From: Fibrobacter succinogenes
GTDB taxonomy: Bacteria > Fibrobacterota > Fibrobacteria > Fibrobacterales > Fibrobacteraceae
Reading direction: 5' to 3'
Assembly: GCF_902779965.1 (NCBI RefSeq)
Contig: NZ_CACZDK010000019.1
Location: 1 to 56,966 of the forward strand
Length of the DNA stretch: 56,966 nucleotides
Shown here: positions 26,583 to 34,754 of the stretch, one piece after another
How positions within the stretch are numbered: the stretch's first letter is position 1
Layout: each line of letters starts with the position of its first letter
Translations under genes and position numbers: made by a program
The notes under the pieces: generated by a model
The model's database searches: none
Seen by the model: the letters and a program-made list of their open reading frames with translations, nothing else
What the model was told of the DNA's origin: nothing

Positions 26583-28757
26583 CTATACTAATGTTTTAAC
26601 ATTTTTGTACAAATCTATCAGATGATACACAGACATGTCAATAAGAGGCTCAAACATAAATGCATTAACATGAATATTTTCAGGGGTCATTAAATTAACT
26701 TTATCTAAACAAATTATCGAATCATCAGTAAAATTTTTCCGATATTTATCATATAAATCTCTCGTTTGATCTTTTGTTATATTATCAAGATCAGCCTTTT
26801 CTCCTAATTTAGCAATCATATATTTTTCAGCTAAAAGTCGAATAGCAATTGATAATGTAAATTTATTTTCAAGTGCAGTTTCATCAATATTATGATCTAC
26901 AGAAATAATCTCTGCTACCTCATAAATTAATTCATGTACCTTTTTTGCTCCATAGCTAATAGAATGCGTCTGTAACTTAAATATTGCCTTTTGCATAATA
27001 TCAAAAATATCAGAAACAAGTATTAAGTCACTTCCTTTCTTCAAATGTAAGCACGAAGTCAACTGTTTATATTCTGAAGAATCCTGACCTTTAGTATACT
27101 CAATAATATTCCTTACAAAGGGAATTAAAGAAATAAAAATTCGTGAATCATCCACAGATCCACCAAAAGTCATTGCAAAAGCATCCTTTATGTATTTACC
27201 CTTTTGGTTTATTTTAATTTCAGAATCACATTTTGTTGCAGTCCAAAGGTTGCTTCTTGATATTCCAAGACGACTAGCTATAGTTCTGTAAAAATCAAAA
27301 TTATGTGTTAAAATAATGGCATAAAAAAGATTTGTATCATCATCTTTTAAATCCTTTAAATATTCAATAATTGCATACTTATTTTTATAATCGAATGAAT
27401 CAGCAATATCATCGCAAACTAAAATAGTTTGCTTTCGTTCCGCTTTTCTAGCCTCAATTTCAAAAAGAAACTGAAGCATAAAGAAAGCTCTTTTTTCACC
27501 TTTACTTAATACATTCGTTATTTTATCTTTATCGCAAATTTTCTGTTCTCTATTATCTTTATATTTAAAATTAAGAGTTGCAACTTTTTCCTTTAAGATG
27601 ACATCTTCCTGATTTTCCAATATCACTTCAAATGGAACATGAAATCTTGAATTGTAAATTTTTACAATTGTATTCCAACGGTCATTTTCTTTTTTTGCAT
27701 CTTCTATAATCTTCTGCAATTCAACTAGTTTTTCATCATATTTCTTTACAAGATTTTCAACATCATTTTGCAAAGTTTTTAAATACCCATACCATACCTG
27801 TTTTTTAAATTCATCATAATTTTGAATAGAAGGAATAATACTACGATCTTGTTCTATAACATTTTCAAATGCTCTTAATTCAGCATTTTTATCTATTTCT
27901 TTTTCAATTTTATCAAATGCCTTTTTTAACTTATCATCATCATTTATTTTTTTCCATTCATTATCTATAATTTTTTTCAACTCATCATGAGATCCTACCG
28001 ACAAATCTCCCTTCAAAATCATTTTATGCTCAGCCTGAAAAAAAGCACCATCGGATACCGATTTACTTATAGTATCAGCTTGGAACATTCCAAATGATTG
28101 TTGATTTTCTTGGCCTTTATGAAAAAAATCTGATTTTTCTAACAATTCTACATAGCGATCCATGTATTCTTGAATTAAGGAGCCATTTTTTTCTATAAAT
28201 TTTTTTACGTGTCCCTTTTTATCAAATACATCATTATATCTAAAACTATATAACCTATATTCATTACATAAATCAGGTTGAATTCTTTTCAAGCAAGAAA
28301 ATAAATCATCCGAATCAATTTCTTTAAATGTTTCAACTATTTCTGACTCACAATCAGTACTTTGAGACTTCGATTTTAAATTAGCAATAAAAATTTTCTT
28401 TTCTGCATCCAAAAAACTATAAATGCTATCATATTTTTTCTTTAATTCCTTACTCGCAATAAATGAAGAAATTTTTTCTTTAGTATCAATTTCATCATCT
28501 GGATTAACAACAAAAATTGCTTTTGGATCTAATAAAGTATCATCTAATTTAATTTCACATGAACCCTTTCTATCTTCAAAAATACGGTCAATAGGCTCTT
28601 TTCCGTCCGCGTAATAAAGAAAAGTTTTTGCAAAAGATGATTTCATCGTTCCATTAGATGCATACACAACAAAGTATTTATTATCATTTGAAAAATTAAA
28701 GTTGGTTTTTAATTTTCTTATGCCAAAGCAATTGGTAAAATCAATACTTAAATTCAT
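26583..28757 (-). CDS. large AAA_13-type ATPase, possible PrrC/RloC-like effector
   Basis: 724 aa. The nucleotide-binding loop reads ASNGTMKS at 33-40, where the usual second Gly of GxxxxGKS is Met; this NGxMKS variant is known in some AAA_13 relatives. A coiled-coil-like charged region spans ~250-370 and lacks the CxxC of RloC zinc hooks. ABC signature LSKGEKRA (417-424), Walker B ILVCDDIADSFDYKNK (445-460), switch LTHNFDFYR (483-491). The C-terminal ~230 residues contain Arg640-x3-Glu644 and His696 (NIHVNAFMFEPLIDMS), which recall the Arg-x3-Glu...His triad of PrrC/RloC anticodon nucleases, but spacing to His is longer. RBS AAGGAG and a TTGACA promoter support the start. AT-rich, likely transferred. 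Function in defence is inferred. Confidence 0.75.
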   Translation of the reverse strand: MNLSIDFTNCFGIRKLKTNFNFSNDNKYFVVYASNGTMKSSFAKTFLYYADGKEPIDRIFEDRKGSCEIKLDDTLLDPKAIFVVNPDDEIDTKEKISSFIASKELKKKYDSIYSFLDAEKKIFIANLKSKSQSTDCESEIVETFKEIDSDDLFSCLKRIQPDLCNEYRLYSFRYNDVFDKKGHVKKFIEKNGSLIQEYMDRYVELLEKSDFFHKGQENQQSFGMFQADTISKSVSDGAFFQAEHKMILKGDLSVGSHDELKKIIDNEWKKINDDDKLKKAFDKIEKEIDKNAELRAFENVIEQDRSIIPSIQNYDEFKKQVWYGYLKTLQNDVENLVKKYDEKLVELQKIIEDAKKENDRWNTIVKIYNSRFHVPFEVILENQEDVILKEKVATLNFKYKDNREQKICDKDKITNVLSKGEKRAFFMLQFLFEIEARKAERKQTILVCDDIADSFDYKNKYAIIEYLKDLKDDDTNLFYAIILTHNFDFYRTIASRLGISRSNLWTATKCDSEIKINQKGKYIKDAFAMTFGGSVDDSRIFISLIPFVRNIIEYTKGQDSSEYKQLTSCLHLKKGSDLILVSDIFDIMQKAIFKLQTHSISYGAKKVHELIYEVAEIISVDHNIDETALENKFTLSIAIRLLAEKYMIAKLGEKADLDNITKDQTRDLYDKYRKNFTDDSIICLDKVNLMTPENIHVNAFMFEPLIDMSVYHLIDLYKNVKTLV

Positions 28758-28787
28758 TTTATACTCCTTAAAAGAATTTTCTCGCCT

Positions 28788-28816
28788 AATTTATACTTTC
28801 ACTAACACCTTGTCAA
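28788..28816 (-). promoter_or_regulatory. promoter of the defence block
   Basis: On the minus strand TTGACA (28811-28816) is followed after 15 nt by TATAAA, or after 17 nt by TAAATT (28788-28793), about 30 nt before the ATG at 28757. It should drive the large ATPase and possibly the two genes behind it. Confidence 0.65.
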
Positions 28817-28959
28817 CAATAGGTATCAAAGTAAGTTTTTTATAAACTTCTTACTTTTATCTGTTATGGACAATGTTTATTTGCAATGATTTTGAGATTG
28901 TTCATCATTCAGGATGACATAATCAATGGCGATTCCGGCTCGATTGACGGGGTAGGGTA

Positions 28960-29445
28960 GGCGGGGCATTGTTCAGCACTTTTCCATCAAACATTCCGCG
29001 CGGTTTCAATTGAGTCTTGGCGCAGTTTTCTCTCACACTCCGCGCAGTCTATTTTGCAATCCACATTTGCAGCATAGGCATTCCAGCGCAGTTTCCTTCC
29101 CGTATCCTGCTGCACTCTTGTTTAACATCAACAGTGCAGTTTCTTTTTTTTGCATTTCTACAAACATAAGGTGATTCCCGCTCGGTGGCGGGAATGACAG
29201 CATAAAGAAAATGTCACTGGATTCTTCCGCCTTTGGCGTCAGAATGACGGTGCAAAGGGGTGGGCGGGACGGGGCTATGTTCGGCGCATTTTCGTTCTGC
29301 ATTTCGCGCGCAGTCCCATTCCGCATTTTCCGTGCACTCTCGTCTCACAATTCCAACGCATTCCCGTCCCGCATCCCGCGCATCTCGTTTAGCAAACTCA
29401 GCGATATTTCCTTTCCGCATCCCCCAAAAATTTTTACTACTTTTC
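28960..29445. repeat. degenerate G/C-phased repeat region
   Basis: No supported gene between 28817 and 29450. Two stretches (about 28985-29165 and 29280-29430) consist of imperfect units built around GCGCA or CCGCAT, roughly every 18-25 nt (e.g. TTCCGCATTTTCCGTGCACT). Between them are a GCCCG-type palindrome copy (CCCGCTCGGTGGCGGG near 29177) and part of the GTCATTCTG-type repeat. Minus-strand frames here are rich in Arg/Cys/Glu only because of the repeat. Confidence 0.5.
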
Positions 29446-29450
29446 CTACT

Positions 29451-30506
29451 ATGATCAAATCGCAAGTTATCGTGCATCCTTACAACATGGCGCAATCGGA
29501 CTGGGTTCGTTGCATTTCTCCCTTGACGCAGTTCATGGGGCCGAATGATTTTCAGATCACGCCTTCAATTACGCAAATTATCTGCAACAACAAAGACGCG
29601 CTCAAGCAGACGCGCGCGGTGATTTTGCAAAAACCGACGGCGCCGGGGCGCGCGCAGATTGCGTTATTCTATTCCAAGCTCAAGAAGGAATGCGGGTTCA
29701 AGTTGGTGACCGACCTGGACGACTTGCAGTGGGACTTGTCACCGATAATCGCTTCGTACGCAAAGAACATTCCGAATCACGACCAGATGATGCTCACGAG
29801 TCTCAAGCAGGTGTTGCCACTATTCGATGTCGTGGCCTGCTCGACGCGATACCTTGCAAGTCGCATCAAGTCCGACATCGGCGTAAACGCGGTGGTGCTA
29901 CCGAACGGTGTTTCAAAGTCGCTGTTCGGGATGAGGCAGAGGACGTCTGCGTTCACGGGTAAACCGAAGGTGATGTATGCCGGCAATCTCGGGCACTTCA
30001 CTGCCGAAATTCCGGGTGATCTCGAGGGCGCATGGATTCCCTGGATTCGCAAGCATATCGAAGACGGGAGCATCGACTTCCAGATTTTTGGCGAGCCTGA
30101 TTTTCTGAAGGACCTCGACGGAAAATTCACGAAGATTCCGTACACGAACTTCATGCAGTTTGCATCGACGGCGGCAAGTTACAGGCCCGATTTTTACATC
30201 ACGCCGCTAGCGAACAACAATTTCAATAAGGCGAAGAGCGACTTGAAGCTCAAGGAAGCGGCGGCACTCGGAGCGGTTTTCATCGGAACCGATTTTGCGG
30301 GGAGTCCGTATAGCTACGCTCCGAAGGAACAACTCGTTGGTTCAAATGCAACTGTCGATGACCTCGATGCGATTTTCAATAATCTCTGCAATCCGGAAAA
30401 ATTTATGCAGGCCATCAACTGGCAGTACCAGGCGATGGAAGAAAAACACTGGGCACACGAGGATCCGGAATTCCAGAAAAAATTCGTGGCGACGTATTTA
30501 GGTTAA
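29451..30506 (+). CDS. glycosyltransferase (GT-B, GT4-like)
   Basis: 351 aa starting at the ATG 29451 (MIKSQVIVHP); the open frame upstream is translated repeat. Features of GT-B transferases: KLVTDLDDLQWDL (a DDxxW-like sugar-transferase motif), VVLPNGV, a second lobe starting KVMYAGNLGHF, and KLKEAAALGAVFIGTD near the end as the E-x7-E-like donor site. Probably acts on surface polysaccharide or glycoprotein; acceptor unknown. No sugar-synthesis neighbours. Confidence 0.8.
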   Translation: MIKSQVIVHPYNMAQSDWVRCISPLTQFMGPNDFQITPSITQIICNNKDALKQTRAVILQKPTAPGRAQIALFYSKLKKECGFKLVTDLDDLQWDLSPIIASYAKNIPNHDQMMLTSLKQVLPLFDVVACSTRYLASRIKSDIGVNAVVLPNGVSKSLFGMRQRTSAFTGKPKVMYAGNLGHFTAEIPGDLEGAWIPWIRKHIEDGSIDFQIFGEPDFLKDLDGKFTKIPYTNFMQFASTAASYRPDFYITPLANNNFNKAKSDLKLKEAAALGAVFIGTDFAGSPYSYAPKEQLVGSNATVDDLDAIFNNLCNPEKFMQAINWQYQAMEEKHWAHEDPEFQKKFVATYLG

Positions 30507-30507
30507 G

Positions 30508-30536
30508 GGAAATGCCCGATCATGTCGGGCATGACA
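30508..30536. repeat. dispersed palindrome GCCCGATCATGTCGGGCATG
   Basis: Another copy of the GCCCG-loop-CGGGCATGACA element, immediately after the glycosyltransferase stop. Confidence 0.6.
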
Positions 30537-30583
30537 AACTGCGATTTTATTAAAATGTTTGCATTACGTGGGCACAGATAACT

Positions 30584-31342
30584 TCACTGTCGCGTTTCAG
30601 AATTTGCTTTATTTTCACTTTTGCGTAACATCTCGGCAGCGCGTTCGATATCACGTTCGCGGATGGCTTCTTCTACACGCTTGTTGAAAAGTTCTTCCGT
30701 ATGAATCCGGAAAATTTCGCGTTCCTGTTTGACGTATGCCGAAAAACTCATGATGTACAAAATGGGAATCACAACAACAAGCGTCTTTTTTAAAAATTCT
30801 ATAAATTGATTTCCATCGACTTGTACCGTCGTAGAAACAACCGTCAAAAATCCAAGCTGATTGGGATCTACAAAAACAAACAACAACAACAATAGCGATG
30901 CGATAAACCATGCGTTCAAAATCCTTTTCGGGAACCGTTCCTTGAGAATGCCGCGCTGTTGCATGTATCCTTCTTGGCTCTTGACCATATCGCTAAAAAT
31001 GAAGTAATTCAAAATGTAACCGACAAACGGAATACAGGTGAGGAGCACCGCGCCCATCGGCGAAAACGATGTCGTCGTCAACAACCGCAAATTCGAAATT
31101 GCCCGATGCAGCCACGACAAATAACTAATGCAAAAAACAACTAGCGATATGAATATACCGGCAGCGATACAAAAGGAGAGTACCATAAAAAGCATTCCCG
31201 TAAACAAAACCAGCAAATCTCCAAATAAGAGATATATGCTCGCTATCATGAAAACAAATTGCAGCCAAAAAGCGACGAAAAGAATAAAGATGACCTTAAT
31301 CCAAAAAAGCACGCGCTCTCCGCGTTTCGTATTATCCTGCAT
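30584..31342 (-). CDS. multi-pass membrane protein (DUF4328-like)
   Basis: 252 aa from the ATG at 31342 (RBS GGAGG 5 nt upstream). Five or six transmembrane segments. The central part SWLHRAISNLRLL...FSPMGAVLLTCIPFVGYILNYFIFSDM follows the W..R...N...L...SP......IP......P pattern of DUF4328 membrane proteins. A charged coiled C-terminal tail (EEAIRERDIERAAEMLRK) is cytoplasmic. Function unknown. Confidence 0.7.
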   Translation of the reverse strand: MQDNTKRGERVLFWIKVIFILFVAFWLQFVFMIASIYLLFGDLLVLFTGMLFMVLSFCIAAGIFISLVVFCISYLSWLHRAISNLRLLTTTSFSPMGAVLLTCIPFVGYILNYFIFSDMVKSQEGYMQQRGILKERFPKRILNAWFIASLLLLLFVFVDPNQLGFLTVVSTTVQVDGNQFIEFLKKTLVVVIPILYIMSFSAYVKQEREIFRIHTEELFNKRVEEAIRERDIERAAEMLRKSENKANSETRQ

Positions 31343-31613
31343 AAATCCTCCAGTCAAAATATAACAATTGCAAATTTACTCCAGTTACTACAGGTATTTT
31401 TTCGTAGAAAGAGCACTATAAATAGGCAAAAATCTATTCACATTCATCTACAAAAAACAAAGAAGGGTAGTCCATAAAGTCGCTAAAGATTATTCGCGCA
31501 TTTTTCCTGACATTTATTCTAAAATAAGATGTGTTGATATAATGTACATATTTAAAATAAAATTTTCACAGTTTAACATCATTTTTTACAATTTATCCAC
31601 TTATTCAATAGAC

Positions 31614-31629
31614 TGTTTCACGTGAAACA
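31614..31629. promoter_or_regulatory. parS centromere site 1 (exact TGTTTCACGTGAAACA)
   Basis: Perfect 16-bp palindrome identical to the consensus ParB-binding parS of many chromosomes. It lies ~7.8 kb upstream of parB in AT-rich intergenic DNA. Confidence 0.9.
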
Positions 31630-31767
31630 TGTTTTAGTGGAAATATATAAACATCGTCTATCAACAAAAATTTTAAAATAATAGCGACTTTAATTTCAGT
31701 TATAAATCCGTGTTTATAGATTCACTTCATTTTATTAACATACGCAAATAAAAATTATCAACATATA

Positions 31768-31800
31768 AAAAATCACCAAGCCCATTATGGAGCTCGGTGT
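31768..31800 (-). terminator. terminator of the flavin-binding protein gene
   Basis: Minus-strand stem CACCGAGCTC / GGGCTTGGTG (two G-U pairs) followed by ATTTTTTA, ~35 nt beyond the stop at 31833. Confidence 0.7.
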
Positions 31801-31832
31801 TAATAGATTCTTCTAAACTTTTCAACAATCGT

Positions 31833-32231
31833 CTAGAATGTCACAGTGCGCGGCGGTTCAGTGAAGCTGCAAAATGTGGCAGACGCATCCTTGAAATAGA
31901 GAACTTCGGTGTTTTCATCGTCCGGAGAATACATGCGTTTTAGTTCGGGGTAGGCTTCGAGCATGTGGACCTTGGGTTCACGGCGGTCATCGCGGACGAG
32001 AGTTCCCGACAGACGGAGCCACTTGGAGCAGGTTTTGTCCATAGCGCAAAGCTGCACCTTGCCGTTTTTCTGGATCTGCTTCGAAACATTCTTGGACTTG
32101 CCCGTCTGGATGTAGAGCTTGCCCTCGAAAATTTCGATAGTGCCGAACGGGCGCACCTTCGGTTCATCGCCATCGACCGTTGCGAGGAAATAGGCGCCGC
32201 ATTCCTTGATAAAGTTTTTGACTTCTTCCAT
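31833..32231 (-). CDS. pyridoxamine 5'-phosphate oxidase-fold flavin-binding protein
   Basis: 132 aa from the ATG at 32231 (RBS AAGGAG). Short split-barrel FMN-binding protein: YFLATVDGDEPKVRPFG at the N-terminus, GKLYIQTGKSKNVSKQIQKNGKVQLCAM in the centre, WLRLSGTLVRD. Size and motifs fit the general stress/'pyridoxamine oxidase family' proteins rather than PdxH itself. Likely a flavin reductase or oxidase of unknown substrate. Lies 53 nt from the macro-domain gene in the same orientation; the two may be co-transcribed. Confidence 0.85.
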   Translation of the reverse strand: MEEVKNFIKECGAYFLATVDGDEPKVRPFGTIEIFEGKLYIQTGKSKNVSKQIQKNGKVQLCAMDKTCSKWLRLSGTLVRDDRREPKVHMLEAYPELKRMYSPDDENTEVLYFKDASATFCSFTEPPRTVTF

Positions 32232-32283
32232 TATATACTCCTTAATGAAATTACAGTGGATAATATATAAAAAGAATAGGGTA

Positions 32284-32799
32284 TTAAAGAGAGAATAATT
32301 GAATTTGCGAAACTTCTCGATAGATTTTTTCCATCTCTGCACTGAAACAGCAGAAGACAACTTTCTTGACATTCCGCGCAGAGAACTCACGAACAGTTTT
32401 CACGGCAATTTCAGTTGCTTCTTTCCAGGGATAGCCGTAAACGCCAGTAGAAATAGCGGGGAAGGCGACAGTCTCGCAACCATTTTCTTCGGCAAGATCA
32501 AGACAGCTTTTATAGCACGATTCCAAAAGTTCGGGTTCACCATGTTTGCCATCGCGATAAATTGGACCCGGGGTATGGATTACAAACTTCGCCGGAAGCT
32601 TAAAGCCCGGAGTGATTTTTGCCTGACCCGTCTTGCAACCATTCAGGGGAATGCACGCCTGCAAAAGTTCCGGACCCGCTGCCCTGTGAATAGCCCCATC
32701 GACACCGCCACCTCCCAACAGCGAACAGTTCGCCGCATTCACAATAGCATCGACTTTCAGCTTGGTAATATCACCCTGGATAATTTCAATATCGATCAT
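32284..32799 (-). CDS. macro domain protein, O-acetyl-ADP-ribose deacetylase (YmdB-like)
   Basis: 171 aa. Whole protein is one macro domain: [40 protein letters not shown] (binding loop 1), HTPGPIY, and [12 protein letters not shown] (loop 2). The [14 protein letters not shown] signature with catalytic Asp-Gly is that of MacroD/YmdB enzymes that remove ADP-ribose from proteins or hydrolyse O-acetyl-ADP-ribose. Confidence 0.94.
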   Translation of the reverse strand: MIDIEIIQGDITKLKVDAIVNAANCSLLGGGGVDGAIHRAAGPELLQACIPLNGCKTGQAKITPGFKLPAKFVIHTPGPIYRDGKHGEPELLESCYKSCLDLAEENGCETVAFPAISTGVYGYPWKEATEIAVKTVREFSARNVKKVVFCCFSAEMEKIYREVSQIQLFSL

Positions 32800-32900
32800 A
32801 AAAACCTCATAGAATCAAATATATAATATTGAGGCGGTATTCTTAAAGCACCATTCATATTTTTTTACCTTATTCAAAACCATTTATTATATTAATTCTT

Positions 32901-33740
32901 ATGAAAAGTATTATTCTCATTTTTAGTTTTATGGCAGCCATAGTGAACGCCTCATCTGATGTCGATTGTCTCCGCGCCAGGTTAAAGATATTCGTTGCAC
33001 AATACGAAGCGCTCAATGACAATTACCACGGGCTGATTATAGACAGCACCTGTACTAAAAGCACCCAAAACAAGTTTACCTTTTCAGATGACCATACCTA
33101 TTTATGGACTTCATACGCACGTTTAAGTCCAAATACTGAATTTCAGAAAAGGGATCCTGAAAAGTTGAGTTACAAGGCAAAGATTTCACAAGAAGGCGAC
33201 TTCAAGATATACGACCGTGGTCCAGAAATATACAGAGTTTTTCATACGGAAGATTCCGTTTATATCGAGAAAAAATCTAGCTTAACCGAAATCACCGAGA
33301 ATATATGGCACATAAAAAATGATACCCTCTATGAAGTAACTATCAAAAGCGACACTACCATAGAAACAGATGGAACCATATCCAAAATACCGCATTCCAC
33401 ATCTACACTCATAATGACATACGATCCTGGATTCAAAAACAGATGCTATGAAACTTATTTGAGCGGTGGTAAATATGAGGTATTATATGAATATGAATCT
33501 AGGGGAGACACCCTCATAGAATATTATGGAGCATTGCTAGGAAACGTAGGATTCGCCACTGCACACAGTGAAGCAACCGACAGTGTTTGGAGCAGGACTT
33601 TCTACGTACCCTTCAATGCAGAATCAACTTTAGATATCATTCGTAAATCCCGCCCAGGAAACATTCCTAAAGAAGCAAAGTCATTCGACCTTCTCGGCAG
33701 GCCCGCAAGGAACGAACACTCAATCAGAGTACTGAGATAG
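32901..33740 (+). CDS. secreted protein of unknown function with C-terminal sorting-like tail
   Basis: 279 aa, Sec signal peptide (MKSIILIFSFMAAIVNA). Beta-rich body with a YHGLIIDS segment near residue 43 that is matched by YHGLVPDS in the lipoprotein at 36455, so the two are distant paralogues. The C-terminus KSFDLLGRPARNEHSIRVLR resembles the 'DLLGR' tails of Fibrobacter secreted proteins. No RBS; TATATT ends 7 nt before ATG. No enzymatic motif recognised. Confidence 0.7.
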   Translation: MKSIILIFSFMAAIVNASSDVDCLRARLKIFVAQYEALNDNYHGLIIDSTCTKSTQNKFTFSDDHTYLWTSYARLSPNTEFQKRDPEKLSYKAKISQEGDFKIYDRGPEIYRVFHTEDSVYIEKKSSLTEITENIWHIKNDTLYEVTIKSDTTIETDGTISKIPHSTSTLIMTYDPGFKNRCYETYLSGGKYEVLYEYESRGDTLIEYYGALLGNVGFATAHSEATDSVWSRTFYVPFNAESTLDIIRKSRPGNIPKEAKSFDLLGRPARNEHSIRVLR

Positions 33741-33764
33741 AATCGAGCAGATGTTGGGGCACTT

Positions 33765-33945
33765 GTTGGGACTTTGGCTGTGTTTGGACTCTTCGAGTCC
33801 TACCTTAATCAGCTCGGAAATAGAAACAAATAAATTTGTTTCTACTTCACTCGCCTCATATTACGTTGGGACTACGATTACATCGTAGTCCTACACTCTG
33901 CGAATACCAAATAAAAACATACGAGTATGTTTTTGCTTGGTATTC
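33765..33945. repeat. hairpin-repeat block 1 upstream of the VOC gene
   Basis: Four consecutive hairpins with unrelated arms: GGACTCTTCGAGTCC, GAAACAAATAAATTTGTTTC, GGACTACGA...TCGTAGTCC, and AAAAACATACGAGTATGTTTTT nested in GAATACCAA/TTGGTATTC (33902-33945). They are joined by short conserved linkers (CTCGG, ACTCGCC). A parS site follows directly. Confidence 0.75.
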
Positions 33946-33952
33946 TTGATTG

Positions 33953-33968
33953 TGTTTCACGTGAAACA
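33953..33968. promoter_or_regulatory. parS site 2 (exact)
   Basis: TGTTTCACGTGAAACA immediately after hairpin block 1 and 58 nt before the VOC gene start. Confidence 0.9.
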
Positions 33969-34025
33969 TATTTTTGGTTATAGGATCTTTTTTATTTCAG
34001 TTTGTATATTAGGTACAGAGGTTTT

Positions 34026-34754
34026 ATGAAGATTGAACATGTTGCCATTTGGGTTAAAGATATCGACAAGGTTTGTGAGTTCTATCGGAAATACTTCGGT
34101 GGGGTAGTCCACCCGATTTACCATAACCCAACAAAACAATTCACCAGCCGGTTCATCACCTTTAAAGAAGGTGCCCGCCTAGAAGTCATGCACCGCCCTG
34201 ATATAGATGTTTGGACCGTAACTTCGTTACAGTCCAACACCCATCGGTCAGCAAATAAAAAAATGCGAGCATTTTTTCGCTTTCTGACCTCGGCCGTGTT
34301 TCACGTGAAACAATTGCAAACCGAGGAAGCGACGGGAAACTCGTTTACCGACATTTCCGAGGTGCAGCAAGTTGGCTCCGAAGGAGCAAACACGATAGCG
34401 AGTGTCGCGACAGGACGTTTGCGTACTGGCATGACCGAGCATGAGCATGTAGGACACAAAGTGTCCAAACAATTGCAAACCGAGGAAGCGGCGGGAAACT
34501 CGTTTACCGACATTTCCGAGGTGCAGCAAGTTGGCTCCGAAGGAGCAAACACGATAGCGAAGCCAGACACCCAACATCTCGGGTTTACCCATCTTTCCTT
34601 TTCCGTTGGTTCAAAAGAAAAGGTGGACCGCCTGACCAAAGAAATGTTGGGCGATGGAATCGTCATTGTAGGACAACCCCGAACTACCGGCGATGGGTAT
34701 TATGAAAGTGTAGTCCTCGACCCCGAAGGAAACAGAATCGAGATTACTGTATGA
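34026..34754 (+). CDS. glyoxalase/VOC-family protein interrupted by an in-frame 118-codon repeat insert
   Basis: 242 aa from the ATG at 34026 (RBS AGAGG). Residues 1-60 (KIEHVAIWVKDIDKVCEFY...RLEVMHRPDI) and 179-242 (HLGFTHLSFSVGSK...TTGDGYYESVVLDPEG) are the two halves of a normal ~125-aa vicinal-oxygen-chelate protein; the expected metal ligands His5, Glu53, His189 and Glu239 are all kept. Between them residues ~61-178 are translated intergenic repeat: a hairpin, a parS site (residues 91-96, VFHVKQ) and two 91-nt direct repeats. The frame is open throughout, so a protein with a long loop at the domain junction could be made. Overlaps the next gene by 4 nt. Confidence 0.85.
   Translation: MKIEHVAIWVKDIDKVCEFYRKYFGGVVHPIYHNPTKQFTSRFITFKEGARLEVMHRPDIDVWTVTSLQSNTHRSANKKMRAFFRFLTSAVFHVKQLQTEEATGNSFTDISEVQQVGSEGANTIASVATGRLRTGMTEHEHVGHKVSKQLQTEEAAGNSFTDISEVQQVGSEGANTIAKPDTQHLGFTHLSFSVGSKEKVDRLTKEMLGDGIVIVGQPRTTGDGYYESVVLDPEGNRIEITV
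34211..34237. repeat. hairpin inside the VOC gene
   Basis: TTGGAC-C-GTAAC / GTTAC-A-GTCCAA with loop TTC; same design as hairpins near 33790, 37233 and 37728 but with different arm sequence. Marks the left edge of the insert. Confidence 0.75.
34297..34312. promoter_or_regulatory. parS site 3 (exact), inside the VOC coding sequence
   Basis: TGTTTCACGTGAAACA within codons 91-96 of the VOC gene insert. Confidence 0.9.
34311..34401. repeat. 91-nt direct repeat, unit 1 (in VOC gene)
   Basis: Begins CAATTGCAAACCGAGGAAGC and ends CACGATAGCGA. One base differs from unit 2 (Thr/Ala change). The distance between units is 159 nt, a multiple of three. Confidence 0.9.
34470..34560. repeat. 91-nt direct repeat, unit 2 (in VOC gene)
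   Basis: Second unit, preceded by a GGACACAAAGTGTCC hairpin. Its end defines the right edge of the insert, right before the resumed VOC domain. Confidence 0.9.

Larger units (their letters stand above)
31343..31832. other. AT-rich intergenic region with parS-like site and AT clusters
   Basis: No supported gene. The region is strongly AT-rich, contains one exact parS-like site (31614-31629), TTATCCACT (one mismatch from a DnaA box) near 31594, and several TTATCAAC/ATCAACA motifs near 31657 and 31757. This has origin-like flavour but no cluster of perfect DnaA boxes and no dnaA in the window. Confidence 0.5.

Noticed and set aside
29211-29450. Upstream extension of the glycosyltransferase
   Set aside because: The extra 80 codons are translated repeat sequence; the domain starts at the ATG 29451.
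29033-29495. Two minus-strand open frames rich in Arg/Cys/Glu
   Set aside because: They are translations of the degenerate GCGCA repeat, without RBS and overlapping each other.
31343-31832. Replication origin oriC
   Set aside because: AT-rich with parS and imperfect DnaA boxes, but no cluster of perfect boxes and no dnaA/dnaN nearby; left as a possibility only.
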